NCBI GenBank assembly: GCA_963799085.1 | Contig: CAWCWA010000010.1 | Location: 1-64,000 of the forward strand | Reading direction: 5' to 3' | DNA from: AP-15 sp963799085 | GTDB taxonomy: Bacteria; Pseudomonadota; Alphaproteobacteria; ATCC43930; CGMCC-115725 | Length of the DNA stretch: 64,000 nucleotides | Shown here: positions 1-9,275 of the stretch, piece by piece | Layout of the letters: every line of letters begins with the position of its first letter | Numbering within the stretch: the first letter of the stretch is position 1 | The notes under the pieces: model-generated | Databases searched by the model: none | Seen by the model: only the letters and a program-made list of their open reading frames with translations | What the model was told of the DNA's origin: nothing | Program-made: the position numbers and the translations under genes

Positions 1-607
1 GCCGCCGCAACAGATCGGGTTGACGGGGGACGCCGCGGGCGGCGCTGCCGCTCTCTTCGACCGGCTTGGCAACCGGCTTGGCCTTGCTGCCTTGTCGCGG
101 CTCGAAGCCCGCGACAGCCACATCCCCGAACGCGCCTCGGTCAGGGCGCCGGTCGGCGGCCTTCGCAGCGGATCTCACCTCACCCTCCCCATCGCTGCCG
201 CGACGGGTCCCCTCCCTCTCCCCTCTAAAGAGCGGAGAGGGCTTAAAACTCCCTCTCCGCCCCCGGGGGCGGAGAGGGGTGGGGTGAGGTGGGGGATCGA
301 CGACAGGCCGCCGCGGCCGGTCCGGCTGTTCGAGCCGCCGCAGCCGGTCGAGGCGGCGTGGCTGCTGCCGGACGATCCGCCGTTTCGCTTCACCTGGCGC
401 CGTCGCCGTCATCGTGTGATGCGGGCCGATGGGCCGGAGCGGATCGCTGCGGAATGGTGGTGGCCCGACAATCCCAACGCCACGGACGCGATCCGCGACT
501 ATTACCGGGTCGAGGACGAGGAGGGCCGGCGCTTCTGGCTGTTCCGCGCGGGGCTGCCCGACGGCGCGGAGTCGCCGCGCTGGTATGTCCATGGCGTCTT
601 TGCCTGA
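1..607 (+). CDS. imuB: ImuB-like Y-family DNA polymerase subunit, 3' end only
   Basis: This is the C-terminal part of ImuB, the catalytically inactive Y-family polymerase that bridges ImuA, the beta clamp and DnaE2 in the damage-inducible mutasome. The frame is already open at the left edge. The recognisable pieces are the little-finger end 'FDRLGNRLG', then 'RDSHIPERA', then a C-terminal tail rich in W, R and D ending 'GLPDGAESPRWYVHGVFA'. Between them, about residues 52-92 of the visible part are a low-complexity insert encoded by a palindromic repeat (about 185-292) that keeps the frame open. The stop codon overlaps the dnaE2 start, the usual imuB-dnaE2 coupling. The N-terminal clamp-binding and polymerase domains lie outside the window. 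Confidence 0.85.
   Translation, partial: PPQQIGLTGDAAGGAAALFDRLGNRLGLAALSRLEARDSHIPERASVRAPVGGLRSGSHLTLPIAAATGPLPLPSKERRGLKTPSPPPGAERGGVRWGIDDRPPRPVRLFEPPQPVEAAWLLPDDPPFRFTWRRRRHRVMRADGPERIAAEWWWPDNPNATDAIRDYYRVEDEEGRRFWLFRAGLPDGAESPRWYVHGVFA
185..292. repeat. Palindromic repeat inserted in frame in imuB
   Basis: A pyrimidine/purine-asymmetric segment made of runs such as 'cctctcccctct' and 'ggagagg', ending in 'ggggtggggtgaggtggggg'. It can fold on itself (CTCTCC against GGAGAG arms). It reads through as PSPP/GAERGG-type low-complexity protein in the imuB frame. A similar element lies in dnaE2 at about 3075-3217, so this is a dispersed family rather than chance. Confidence 0.7.
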
Positions 608-3600
608 CCCCGCTTACGCCGAACTGCAGGTCACGACGAACTTTTCGTTCCTGCGCGGCGCCTCGCATCCGGGCGAACTGGTGTTGACCGCGGCGGCACT
701 CGGCCACCGGGCGATCGCGGTTACCGACCGCAACAGCCTCGCTGGCGTCGTGCGCGCCCATCATGCATCGCGGGAAGTCGGCATCCGGCTTGTCGTCGGC
801 TGCCGCCTCGATCTCGATGATGGCGCGAGCGTTCTCGTCTTTCCCAAGGACCGCGCCGCTTACGGCCGGGTGACGCGGCTGTTGACCTTGGGCAAGCGCC
901 GAGCGCCGAAGGGCCAATGCCATCTCGGCTATGCCGATCTCGTCGCCCATGGCAAGGGCCAGATCATCGTCGTGTTGCCACCCGAGGATGCTGATTTCGT
1001 CGCCCGCATCGCGGCCGATTTCGCCGGCAGCGCCTATCTCGCCGCCCACCACCTCTATCGCGGCGACGACGCCCGCCGCCTCGCGCGGCTTGCGCTACTG
1101 GCCGATGTCCGCAGGGCTGCCGCTCGTCGCGACCAACGACGTGCTCTATCACCGCCCCGAGCGGCGGAAGTTACAGGATGTGCTGACCTGCATCCGCGAA
1201 GGCTGCACGGTCGCGACCGCCGGTTTCCGTTTCGCCGCCAACGCCGAGCGCAGCCTGAAAACGCCGGAGGAGATGCTGCGGCTCTTTCGCGGCCATGAGG
1301 AGGCGGTCGCGCGCAGCCTCGAAATCGTCGCGCGCTGCCATTTCAGTCTCGACGAGTTACGCTACGAATACCCGGACGAGACGGACGAGGACGGCCGCAC
1401 CCCGCAGCAGCGCCTCGCCGACCTCGCCTGGGCCGGCGCCAGGGAGCGCTTTTCGCATGCCTCCCCCGTCGCCCTCGCGCAAGCGGGGGCCCAGGAACAG
1501 GCGACGGGTCTGCGGGCGATGGATTCCCGCTTTTGCGGGAATGACGGGAAAAACAACATCCCCGACAAGCTCCGCAATCTGATCGCGCACGAACTGGCGC
1601 TGATCGAGCGGCTCGATTACGCGCGCTATTTCCTGACCGTGCACGACATCGTCGCGTTTGCGCGCAGCTGCGGCATCCTATGCCAGGGACGCGGCTCGGC
1701 GGCCAATTCGGTCGTGTGCTACTGCCTCGGCATCACCGCCGTCGACCCGGCCCGCATCGACGTTTTGTTCGAACGCTTTATCAGCGCCGCGCGCAACGAA
1801 CCGCCCGACATCGATGTCGATTTTGAGCATGAGCGACGCGAGGAGGTGATCCAGTACATCTACGAGAAATACGGCCGCGACCGCGCCGGGCTCGCCGCCA
1901 CGGTGATCTGCTACCGCTCGCGCTCGGCGATCCGCGAGGTCGGCAAGGCGCTCGGCCTCTCGGTCGATGTCGTGGCCGCGCTCGCCGGCATCGTCTGGGG
2001 CTGGAGCAACGACCCGATCGCCGATGCGAGGGTGCGCGAGGCCGGGCTCGACCCCGCCGACCCGACCCTGCGCATGGCGCTCGATCTCGCAGGCGAACTC
2101 ACCGGTTTTCCGCGCCACTTGTCGCAGCATGTCGGCGGCTTTGTCATCACCCGCGGGCCGCTGTCGGAACTGGTGCCGATCGAGAACGCGGCGATGGAGG
2201 ACCGCACCGTCATCGAATGGGACAAGGACGATCTCGACGCGCTCGGCATCCTGAAGATCGACGTCCTGGCGCTCGGCATGCTGACCTGCGTCAAGAAGGC
2301 GTTCGCGCTGATCGAACGGCATTATGGCCGTCGGTTCGAGTTGGCCACCGTCCCGGCCGAGGACCCCGCCGTCTACGAGATGCTGTCGCGCGCCGATTTA
2401 CTGGGCGTCTTCCAGGTCGAAAGCCGCGCACAGATGACGATGCTGCCGCGCCTGCGCCCCCGCGAATTCTACGATCTCGTCATCGAGGTGGCGATCGTGC
2501 GGCCGGGGCCGATCCAGGGCGACATGGTGCATCCCTATCTGCGTCGCCGCTCCGGGCAAGAGGCGGTGACCTATCCCTCGGAAGAACTGCGTCAAGTGCT
2601 CGGCAAGACGCTGGGCGTGCCGCTCTTCCAGGAACAGGCGATGAAGATCGCGATCGTCGGCGCCGGCTTCGCGCCCGAGGAGGCCGACCGGCTGCGCCGC
2701 GCGATGGCGACCTTCAAACACAACGGCGACATTCATCTGTTCCGCGACAAGTTCGTCGCCGGCATGGTCGCGAACGGTTACGACCGCGACTTCGCGATGC
2801 GCTGCTTCAGCCAGATCGAAGGGTTCGGCACTTACGGCTTTCCCGAAAGCCATGCCGCGAGTTTTGCGCTCCTCGTCTATGTCTCGGCCTGGATTAAATG
2901 CTTCTATCCCGAGGTCTTCGCCTGCGCGCTCCTCAACAGCCAGCCGATGGGTTTCTACGCGCCGGCGCAGATTGTCCGCGACGCGCGCGAGCACGGCGTT
3001 GAGGTGCGCCCGGTCGACGTCAACCACTCGTTCTGGGACTGCACGCTCGAACCGCTCGCTACCGCTGCTCATGGCAAAAGCCCCTCTCCGCCCTTCAGGG
3101 GGGAGAGGGAGGGGCCCGCAAAGTGGGAGGGTGAGGTGGGCGGCGCCGATATAGGCCCACACATCGGCCCCCCTCACCCTCCCCTCTCCCCCCGGCCGGC
3201 GGGGGGAGAGGGGAAAACTCTGGATGGCGTGCCGCGATACGCGTTGCGCCTCGGCTTGCGTCAGATCAAGGGGTTGGCCGAGACCGACGCCGAGCGGCTG
3301 GTTGCGGCGCGACCGCGGCAGGGCTACCGCGATCCGCAGGCGCTGTGGCGGAAAAGCGGGCTCGGCCGCGCCGTTCTCGAACGCCTCGCCGCGGCCGACG
3401 CCTTCGGCTCGATCGGGCTCGACCGTCGCCGCGCGCTCTGGACGTTGCAGGCGTTGGGCGAGCCGCCGCTGCCGCTCTTCGCCGCCATCGAGGAGAAAGG
3501 GCGGGGCGAGGCGGGCTTCTCCGAAATTCACGCCGCCGCCTTGCTCCCGGAAATGCCGCTTGGAGAGCATGTCGTCGAGGATTATGTCAGCCTCGGTCTC

Positions 3601-4008
3601 AGCCTGAAGCGCCATCCGCTGGCATTTCTGCGCGCCGAACTAGCCGCCGAGGGGCTCGTGACCGCCGCCCGACTCGCCTCTCTGCCGGTCGACCGCCGCC
3701 TCTCGATCGCCGGTGTGGTGCTGATCCGGCAGCGGCCGGGGAGCGCCAACGGCGTCGTCTTCGTCACGATCGAGGACGAGACTGGGATCGCCAATCTGAT
3801 TGTCTGGCCCAAGATCCTCGAACGCTTCCGCCGCGCCGCACTCGGCGCCACATTGCTGCGTTGCACTGGCACATTGCAGCGCGAACAGAGCGTCATTCAC
3901 ATCGTCGCCGAGCGCCTCGACGATCTGACCCCGCGCCTGCGCTCGCTGCGCGAACGCACCGACCCCGACGCCCGCGACCTCGTCATCCCAAGCCGCAATT
4001 TCCGCTAG
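591..4008 (+). CDS. dnaE2: Error-prone DNA polymerase DnaE2 (one frameshift)
   Basis: DnaE2 is the C-family polymerase alpha paralog that performs translesion synthesis with ImuA/ImuB. The N-terminal PHP domain begins 'YAELQVTTNFSFLRGASHP'. The palm region has the acidic motif 'PPDIDVDFEHERREEV', followed by 'RLRRAMATFKHNGD' and 'GFGTYGFPESHAASFALLVY', and a C-terminal OB fold follows ('VVLIRQRPGSANGVVFVTIE'). ATG 591 is chosen over 585 by alignment to the family N-terminus; it overlaps the imuB stop. The frame shifts once near 1100-1120 (between '..RLARLALLAD' and 'AGLPLVATNDVLYH'), consistent with an extra base. Two in-frame palindromic repeats interrupt the protein at about 1465-1560 and 3075-3217. 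The length otherwise fits a roughly 1080-residue DnaE2. Confidence 0.9.
1465..1560. repeat. Palindromic repeat (MDSRFCGNDG type) inserted in frame in dnaE2
   Basis: The inserted protein segment includes 'ALAQAGAQ' and 'MDSRFCGNDG'. This is the translation typical of a common proteobacterial intergenic palindrome whose arms are 'cgcaagcgggggccca' and 'cccgcttttgcggga'. It lies between the PHP and palm regions, where DnaE2 homologs have no such segment. The same element type occurs between genes at 35396-35483. Confidence 0.75.
3075..3217. repeat. Second palindromic repeat inserted in frame in dnaE2
   Basis: A 'cccctctccgcccttc'/'gggggagagggagg' element with a second palindromic unit around 'ggcccacacatcggcc' and a final 'cccctctcccc..ggggagagggg' arm pair. 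It is read as PSPP..GEREGP..PPLSPRPAGGEGK in the dnaE2 frame. It resembles the element in imuB and sits between the palm/fingers part and the C-terminal HhH/OB part of the polymerase. Confidence 0.75.
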
Positions 4009-4106
4009 CCGCACTTCCGAAGCGCAACAGCGATGGCTTGCGCCGGCTCGGCTTTCGCGAGAAAATCAGCGTAGAATAATCAACCAAGGGAAAAAGGGCG
4101 GAGAGC

Positions 4107-5015
4107 TTGCTGCGCAGCGCGGTGTTGATCCTTGCCGTCTCGTCTCAGGTCGGCTGCAGCATCTTCGAGGATGAAGCCGGCCGCGGATATGTGGAACGGG
4201 CCGCCCTCGCCCCGGCTACGTTTACCACCGCCGATGTCCGCGCCATCATCAACCGCCCGCACCCGGTCCTGCAAACGCCTGTTGTCTGCACCGAACCGAC
4301 CCCGGATGTCGCCAAGGCATTGTCGGCGGCCGTCCAGTTCAACGCCTCCGGCGGCAACGCCGGAACGACCGGCAACCTCGCGGGCGGTGCAGCTTCGGCC
4401 GAAGCGCTGACTGCGCTGGCGGGCCGCTCGACAGCGCTGCTCGGTCTGCGCGACGGGCTTTACCGCGCATGCGAAGCGTATGCGAACGGCGCCATCGGCG
4501 CGGACGCCTACGGCCTGATCTTGAGCCGTTACGGCCAGCTGATGACGACGCTGTTCCTCGGACAGGACATCGCGAGCGCCCCCGGCACGGAAGCTGGAAC
4601 CGCCATCCAGAGCCCACCCGTCACCATCAACGTATCAGGAAATCCCGTGGTCGGCGCCGGCCAGCCCCAACCTCCACCGCCACCTCCCGGTCCCGGTGCG
4701 CCTCAAGCCGCGTCCGGCGCAAACACGACGGCATCGGGCGCCCTGGCGCTGGCCCGCATGAACGAGGATTATCTGAACCTCGGCTACAGTCTCGACTCGC
4801 TGGTGATCGCCTGTGTCAACAACGGCGATCTAACGCGCCGTCTCGCCGGTTGGCCCGGCAATCGCTGGCTCGATCAAATCTGCCCGCAACTCGGAAATCT
4901 CGAAGCGTTCTCGAAACTCGCCAAGGCCGCCGTGACACTCCAGAAGGGCGGAATCCTGGCGTCGCCGGTAAATCCGACCGGGGCTCCTTCGTCGCCGCCG
5001 AAGGCCCAGCGCTGA
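4107..5015 (+). CDS. Putative outer-membrane lipoprotein, unknown function
   Basis: A 302-residue protein of unknown function. It begins with a short hydrophobic signal and a lipobox-like 'SSQVGC' ending at Cys17, so lipidation and envelope location are inferred. The middle contains Ala/Gly-rich stretches and a Pro-rich linker (about residues 188-200). The C-terminal half has 'LNLGYSLDSLVIACVNNGD' and 'GWPGNRWLDQICPQL', with two Cys that could pair. The start is TTG 4107, preceded by a purine-rich ribosome-binding region (aaaaagggcggagag). It sits alone between dnaE2 (98 nt upstream) and the convergent rnhA. I do not recognise a named family. Confidence 0.6.
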   Translation: MLRSAVLILAVSSQVGCSIFEDEAGRGYVERAALAPATFTTADVRAIINRPHPVLQTPVVCTEPTPDVAKALSAAVQFNASGGNAGTTGNLAGGAASAEALTALAGRSTALLGLRDGLYRACEAYANGAIGADAYGLILSRYGQLMTTLFLGQDIASAPGTEAGTAIQSPPVTINVSGNPVVGAGQPQPPPPPPGPGAPQAASGANTTASGALALARMNEDYLNLGYSLDSLVIACVNNGDLTRRLAGWPGNRWLDQICPQLGNLEAFSKLAKAAVTLQKGGILASPVNPTGAPSSPPKAQR

Positions 5016-5049
5016 GCCCTACCTCCGTGTCGCTTGAGCTTCGGCGCCG

Positions 5050-5532
5050 TTATTTCCCGCCGGCCTCAACCGCAGCGGCTCCCCGGCCCGCGGTGATGGC
5101 GGCGCGGGCGAGCGCGTCGGCGCGCTCGTTCTCGGGATGGCCGGCATGGCCGCGCACCCATTCCCAGGCGACCTGATGCGTCGCGGCGGCGGCGTCGAGG
5201 CGCTGCCAGAGATCGACGTTCTTGACGGGCTTTTTGTCGGCGGTGCGCCAGCCGCGCGCCTTCCAGGCGTGGATCCATTTCGAGATCCCGTCGCGCAGAT
5301 ACTGGCTGTCGCTCGAAACCCGCACCCGGCAGGGCCGCTTCAGCGCTCCAAGGCCGGCGATCGCCGCTGTCAATTCCATGCGGTTGTTGGTCGTGGCGGG
5401 CTCGTATCCGCTCAGTTCCCGCTCGACCCCGCGCCAGCGCAGGATCGCCGCCCAGCCGCCCGGCCCCGGATTGCCGCTGCAGGCGCCGTCGGTGAAAATC
5501 TCGACCTCGCCCGGCTCAGATGTCGAGGCCAT
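5050..5532 (-). CDS. rnhA: Ribonuclease HI
   Basis: RNase HI cleaves the RNA strand of RNA-DNA hybrids in the cytoplasm (R-loops, Okazaki primers). The 160-residue protein is full length and unbroken. The four catalytic acidic residues are visible: D15 in 'IFTDGACSGNPG', E53 in 'NRMELTAAI', D75 in 'VSSDSQYLRDGI' and D139 in 'NERADALA', with the loop His in 'RGHAGHPENE'. The start codon overlaps the 3' end of thrB by 17 nt on the same strand. A thrB-rnhA pairing is characteristic of Alphaproteobacteria. Confidence 0.95.
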   Translation of the reverse strand: MASTSEPGEVEIFTDGACSGNPGPGGWAAILRWRGVERELSGYEPATTNNRMELTAAIAGLGALKRPCRVRVSSDSQYLRDGISKWIHAWKARGWRTADKKPVKNVDLWQRLDAAAATHQVAWEWVRGHAGHPENERADALARAAITAGRGAAAVEAGGK

Positions 5533-6484
5533 AGCCGCCGATATCGACGATGCCGCGGTGAAAGCGAAGCTTGCGCAGATATTCGAGCGGGTCTTTCGGG
5601 CGCACGAGCGCGCCTGGCGGCTGGTTCAGCCAGTCGAAAAGCCGGGTCAGCAAGAAGCGCAACGCGCTGCCGCGCGCGAGCAGGGGCAGGGCGGCGAGTT
5701 CGGCCGAGCGAAAGCGGCCGCGCCCGGCCGTAGTGCTCTAGCATTAGCCGCGCTTTGGTGATGTTGAAGCTGCCATCGCTCTCGAAGCACCACGCGTTGA
5801 GGCAGACCGCCAGGTCGTAGGCGAGAAAATCGGTGCAGGCGAAATAGAAATCGATCAGCCCCGAGACGTCGCGGCCGCGGAAGAACACGTTGTCGGGGAA
5901 GAGATCCGCATGGATCACGCCCGTCGGCAGGTCGCGCGGCCAGGCGCTTTCGAAAAGGGCCATCTCCGTCGCCAGCTCCTCGGCGAGCCCTGGCTGCACT
6001 TCGTCGGCATGCTCGACGCAGGCGTCGACGAGCCGCCGCCAACCCGCGACCGAGAGATCGTTGGGCCGGGTCATCACGAAGGAGGCGCCGGCGCGGTGCA
6101 GCGCCGCCAGCGCCGCACCCACCCCGGCGCAGTGGAACGGCACGAATGCGGCGCGGCCACATGCCGGCGAGAAACGTCACGATCGCCGCCGGACGGCCGC
6201 ACAGTTCGCTGCAGCGCCGCGCCGTCACGGCCATGCACCGGGGTCGGGCAGGCGATCCCTTGCGCCGCCAGATGCTCCATCAGCCCGATGAAGAACGGCA
6301 GATCCCGCGGCGACACGCGCTTCTCGTAGAGGGTCAGGATGAAATTGCCGCGCTCGGTCGTCAGCAGAAAGTTCGAGTTCTCGACACCCTCGGCGATGCC
6401 CTTGCACGACAGCACCTCGCCGATGTCGTAAAGCGCGACAAAGGTCCGCAATTCGTCGTCGCCGACATCGGTGTAGACGGCCAT
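5516..6484 (-). CDS. thrB: Homoserine kinase, ThrB type II (three frameshifts)
   Basis: This is the choline-kinase-fold homoserine kinase used by Alphaproteobacteria to make O-phosphohomoserine in threonine synthesis. It begins 'MAVYTDVGDDELRTFVALYD'. It then has 'GVENSNFLLTT' with the ATP-lid residues, the catalytic-loop motif 'GVIHADLFPDNVFF' and the metal-binding 'LIDFYFACTDFLAYDL'. The C-terminus reads 'PLEYLRKLRFHRGIVDIGGY' before TGA at 5516-5518. To read it as one about 322-residue protein, the frame must change near 6215, 6147 and 5720. The family's usual length is about 320, so nothing is missing. The three shifts look like base-calling errors rather than decay. Confidence 0.88.
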
Positions 6485-6622
6485 GGGTGGGGTCCGCACT
6501 CCCGACAACGCAGCGCCCCGGACTTGTCGGCCGGGCGCCGCTCGCATACAGTCCCGGCGCCGCCGTGCCGCCGCCGGAGCGCGCGGGAAATCGGCAAGGA
6601 CCACGGGCAGGGGAGAAAAAGG

Positions 6623-6862
6623 ATGGCCGAACCGATCCCAGCGCAAAAAGAGCCCTACGGCATCAATGTCGAAGCCGGCAAGCGCTATTTCTGGTGCGCC
6701 TGCGGGCGCAGCGCCAGCCAGCCCTTCTGCGACGGCTCGCACAAGGGCACCGGGCTGACCCCGGTCCCGTTCACCGCCCAGGCGACCGAGGAGGTCTGGC
6801 TCTGCGGTTGCAAGCAGACCGGCGACAAGCCGTTTTGCGACGGCACCCATAACGGCCTGTGA
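6623..6862 (+). CDS. Double CDGSH-type iron-sulfur protein
   Basis: A 79-residue protein built almost entirely of two CDGSH iron-sulfur motifs. The first has C25, C27, C36 and H40 ('CACGRSASQPFCDGSH'); the second has C61, C63, C72 and H76 ('CGCKQTGDKPFCDGTH'). Each 3Cys-1His set is expected to bind a [2Fe-2S] cluster of the mitoNEET type. Family members are small soluble electron or cluster transfer proteins; the partner here is unknown. A ribosome-binding site (gggag) sits before ATG 6623. The next gene starts inside its stop codon (GTGA overlap), suggesting co-translation with the following lipoprotein. Confidence 0.92.
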   Translation: MAEPIPAQKEPYGINVEAGKRYFWCACGRSASQPFCDGSHKGTGLTPVPFTAQATEEVWLCGCKQTGDKPFCDGTHNGL

Positions 6863-7401
6863 GGCCTTCGCATAGGGCTGCGGCCCGGGCGATCGCCGTC
6901 CTGGGCCTGGCCGCGCTATCGGGCTGCGGCTGGTTCTCCTCCTCGTCGAAGCCGGCATCGTCGGCCTGCCCATCTGCGGTCATCCTGCGCGCCCTCGCCA
7001 ACACCGCGGTCTTCGGCGCGGCAGCCGAGCGGCGGCCAGAGAGCGTTGCGTTTTATGGCCTTCTCAGCGAAGTCGACAGCCAGTGCGACATCTCGCGCGA
7101 CACCGCGCAGTTGAGGCTCGATGTGATCGTCATCGCCGAGCGAGGGCCTGCCGGCAAGGGCGCCAGCGTCGATTTCAACTACTTCGTCGCAGTCACCGGC
7201 CCCGATCAGACGGTGCTATCGAAGAAATCCTTCCCGGTGCGTATTGCCTTCGAGCCGGAGCAGAAGCGCTCCGGCGTCACCGACCATATCGAGGAATCGG
7301 TGGCCCTCGGTGGTCACAAGCCGAGCGATCTCAACGTCGTGCTGGGCTTCCAGCAAACTCCCGAAGTCGTCGACTTCTACAAACACTTCCGCGGCCGCTG
7401 A
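6859..7401 (+). CDS. Putative lipoprotein, unknown function
   Basis: A 180-residue protein beginning at GTG 6859, overlapping the stop of the CDGSH gene. The N-terminus has basic residues, a hydrophobic stretch and a lipobox 'LAALSGC', so it is predicted to be lipidated and anchored in the envelope. The mature part contains 'DSQCDISRDTAQLRLDVIVI', a conserved-looking beta-rich core and 'FNYFVAVTGPDQTVLSKKSF', ending 'QTPEVVDFYKHFRGR'. I recognise the general style of a conserved alphaproteobacterial lipoprotein but no function. Pairing with an Fe-S protein may be accidental. Confidence 0.7.
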   Translation: MRPSHRAAARAIAVLGLAALSGCGWFSSSSKPASSACPSAVILRALANTAVFGAAAERRPESVAFYGLLSEVDSQCDISRDTAQLRLDVIVIAERGPAGKGASVDFNYFVAVTGPDQTVLSKKSFPVRIAFEPEQKRSGVTDHIEESVALGGHKPSDLNVVLGFQQTPEVVDFYKHFRGR

Positions 7402-7665
7402 CCAATTCGCTGCTCCGGGGGTGACTGCGGGCGGGTCAGGGATTGTCAGTGCCCGATCCGCCGGTTCGGCGAGCACCGAGAAACGAGGCTCGGGAAGCGG
7501 GTTTGCGCGGTTCGCCGCGGCCTTGGGCTCGGGCCGGCGCCGAAGGGCTTGTACTGTCCCGCACGGAACGCTAAGGGCGTTCTCGCGATGCGGCGGGCGA
7601 CCTCGGGGTGAAACCGCGGCCCAGGCTTCTGCCGCGTCAGCTGTGCAGCGAACAGGCCTGACCGG

Positions 7666-8967
7666 TTGCGTTTGATTGGACCGATTGCGGCGCACCGCCT
7701 GCGAACGCTGGGGTGGCTGCTGCCGATTTTCTTCATTGCCGCCTGCTCTCAGCAGGGTTCGCGGTCCTATGTCGAAATCGGCGCGGACGGGTGGCGCAAG
7801 CCGACGCGTTACTATCCGCCGCCGGGCCCGCCGAACGATCCTTGGGGTCCCTATATCCGCGAGGCCTCGGGCCGCTACCGCGTGCCCGAGCGGTGGGTGC
7901 GCGCGGTGATGCGGCAGGAATCGGGCGGTCGGGAGCAGGCGACCTCTTCGGCCGGGGCGATGGGGCTGATGCAGGTCATGCCCGCCACCTACGAGGAATT
8001 GCGGGTGCGCCACGGGCTTGGCGACGACCCTTACGATCCGCACAACAACGTTCTCGCCGGCACCGCCTATATGCGCGATATGTACGACCGGTTCGGCGCG
8101 CCGGGCTTCCTGGCCGCCTATAACGCGGGTCCTGACCGAGTCGAAAGCTATCTCGCCGGCCGATCCGGTCTGCCCCAGGAGACGGTGAACTACATGGCCG
8201 CGATCACGCCCAATCTCGGCAACGATGTGCCGCGGTCGGGGCCGTTCGCGAAATACGCCTCGGCCCGAAGCGGTCGGTCCGGGCGTTTCGTTCCGAGCGT
8301 CGCGAGCCTGGCGGCGGGATGCGACTTGAATGCCGCCTACAGCCCGAGCCATCCCTGCACCTCGCTGGAGCGGGCGGCGCGGCAGGCAACGCCGATCCAG
8401 ACGGCTTCTGCCCAGCAGGAAGTCGGTGCGGGCGGCTGCGACCTTAACTTGGCCTACGATCCGAATCATCCCTGCAACGCAATACCGGCAGCGGCAGGTG
8501 GGCCCCCTCGGGCGCAGCCGCCCGCGGCTCGGCAACCGGTCGTGCAGCTGGCCTCGGCCGAGGGCTGCGATCCAGACGCCGCCTACAATCCGGCTAGGCC
8601 GTGCCGAGCTCAAGCCCCATCCGGCGGCGTCTTGTTGCCGCCTCCGCCGAAGCCGCGGCCGGTCCCGTCCGCAATACCATTCGGACCATCGGCGGCCCAC
8701 GCCGACGCGTCCGGTGGGGAATGGGCGATCCAGGTGGGGGCGTTTGCCAGTCCCGGGCTCGCCCGCTCGGTGGCGGAAGGCGCCCGCGCCCAGGCGCCGC
8801 ATCAGCTGAGCGCCGCCGTCGTGGCGCTGCCGCCGACGGCATCGGGTGGCGCGGTGCTGTATCGCGCCCGCCTCGCACATCTGTCGGCCGTCAAGGCGTC
8901 GAACGCCTGCAAGCGCCTCAATGAGCGCCAGCTGCCGTGTATAGTCGTCCCGCCGGGCCGCTCGTGA
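7666..8967 (+). CDS. SLT lytic transglycosylase with Cys repeats and C-terminal SPOR domain
   Basis: A periplasmic peptidoglycan-cleaving enzyme. The N-terminal signal ends in a possible lipobox 'FFIAAC'. The transglycosylase domain (about residues 65-190) has the catalytic Glu in 'MRQESGG', then 'SSAGAMGLMQVMPATY' and 'LAAYNAGPDRVESY'. Residues 218-315 contain three copies of a motif GCDxxxAYxPxxPC (first Cys at 219, 258 and 301) separated by Ala/Pro-rich linkers. The last 85 residues ('EWAIQVGAFASPGLARSVAE' onward) are a SPOR domain, which binds denuded glycan at the septum. TTG 7666 (or TTG 7672) is the likely start; no ATG fits. The repeat is discussed as a finding. Confidence 0.85.
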   Translation: MRLIGPIAAHRLRTLGWLLPIFFIAACSQQGSRSYVEIGADGWRKPTRYYPPPGPPNDPWGPYIREASGRYRVPERWVRAVMRQESGGREQATSSAGAMGLMQVMPATYEELRVRHGLGDDPYDPHNNVLAGTAYMRDMYDRFGAPGFLAAYNAGPDRVESYLAGRSGLPQETVNYMAAITPNLGNDVPRSGPFAKYASARSGRSGRFVPSVASLAAGCDLNAAYSPSHPCTSLERAARQATPIQTASAQQEVGAGGCDLNLAYDPNHPCNAIPAAAGGPPRAQPPAARQPVVQLASAEGCDPDAAYNPARPCRAQAPSGGVLLPPPPKPRPVPSAIPFGPSAAHADASGGEWAIQVGAFASPGLARSVAEGARAQAPHQLSAAVVALPPTASGGAVLYRARLAHLSAVKASNACKRLNERQLPCIVVPPGRS

Positions 8968-9073
8968 TCGCACGGTTTTCAGCCGTCGCCGATTCCGCGC
9001 GGGCGATCGCAATCGGAACGAGTTGGCTTCTGCCCTCCGAGGGTGCTACACCCCTTAGCGCTGATTGCACGCC

Positions 9074-9275
9074 CGCAGGAGAGATCGCGGCCCCACATTG
9101 AACGGGGCGCGCGGCGCCGAAGGAGCAACCGCCCCGGAAACTCTCAGGCGAAAGGACTGCGGACGGAAGGGCGCTCTGGAAAGCAGCGGCGGGACCTCAA
9201 AGCCCGTCGCTCACCGAAGGAGTAAGCCCGGCCCTCGGGCTCGGGTAAATCTCTCAGGGTCCGCGACAGAGGGGG
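9074..9275 (+). promoter_or_regulatory. Tandem glycine riboswitch
   Basis: Two consecutive glycine aptamers upstream of gcvT. Aptamer I runs from 'gcaggagagatc' through 'gccgaaggagcaaccgcccc' to 'aactctcaggcgaaaggac'. Aptamer II runs from 'gctctggaaagcagc' through 'caccgaaggagtaagccc' to 'aaatctctcagggtcc'. The hallmark 'CCGAAGGAG' and 'CTCAGG' blocks appear in both. In known systems glycine binding turns on the cleavage-system operon. A possible expression platform follows: CAGAG (9267-9271) can pair either with CTCTG at 9174-9178 (P1 of aptamer II) or with CTCTG at 9302-9306, directly beside the gcvT Shine-Dalgarno GGAGGTG. Confidence 0.95.

Noticed and set aside
185..292. Insertion sequence inside imuB
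   Set aside because: The segment is about 100 bp, palindromic, without a transposase or target duplication, and keeps the reading frame. It fits a small dispersed repeat instead.
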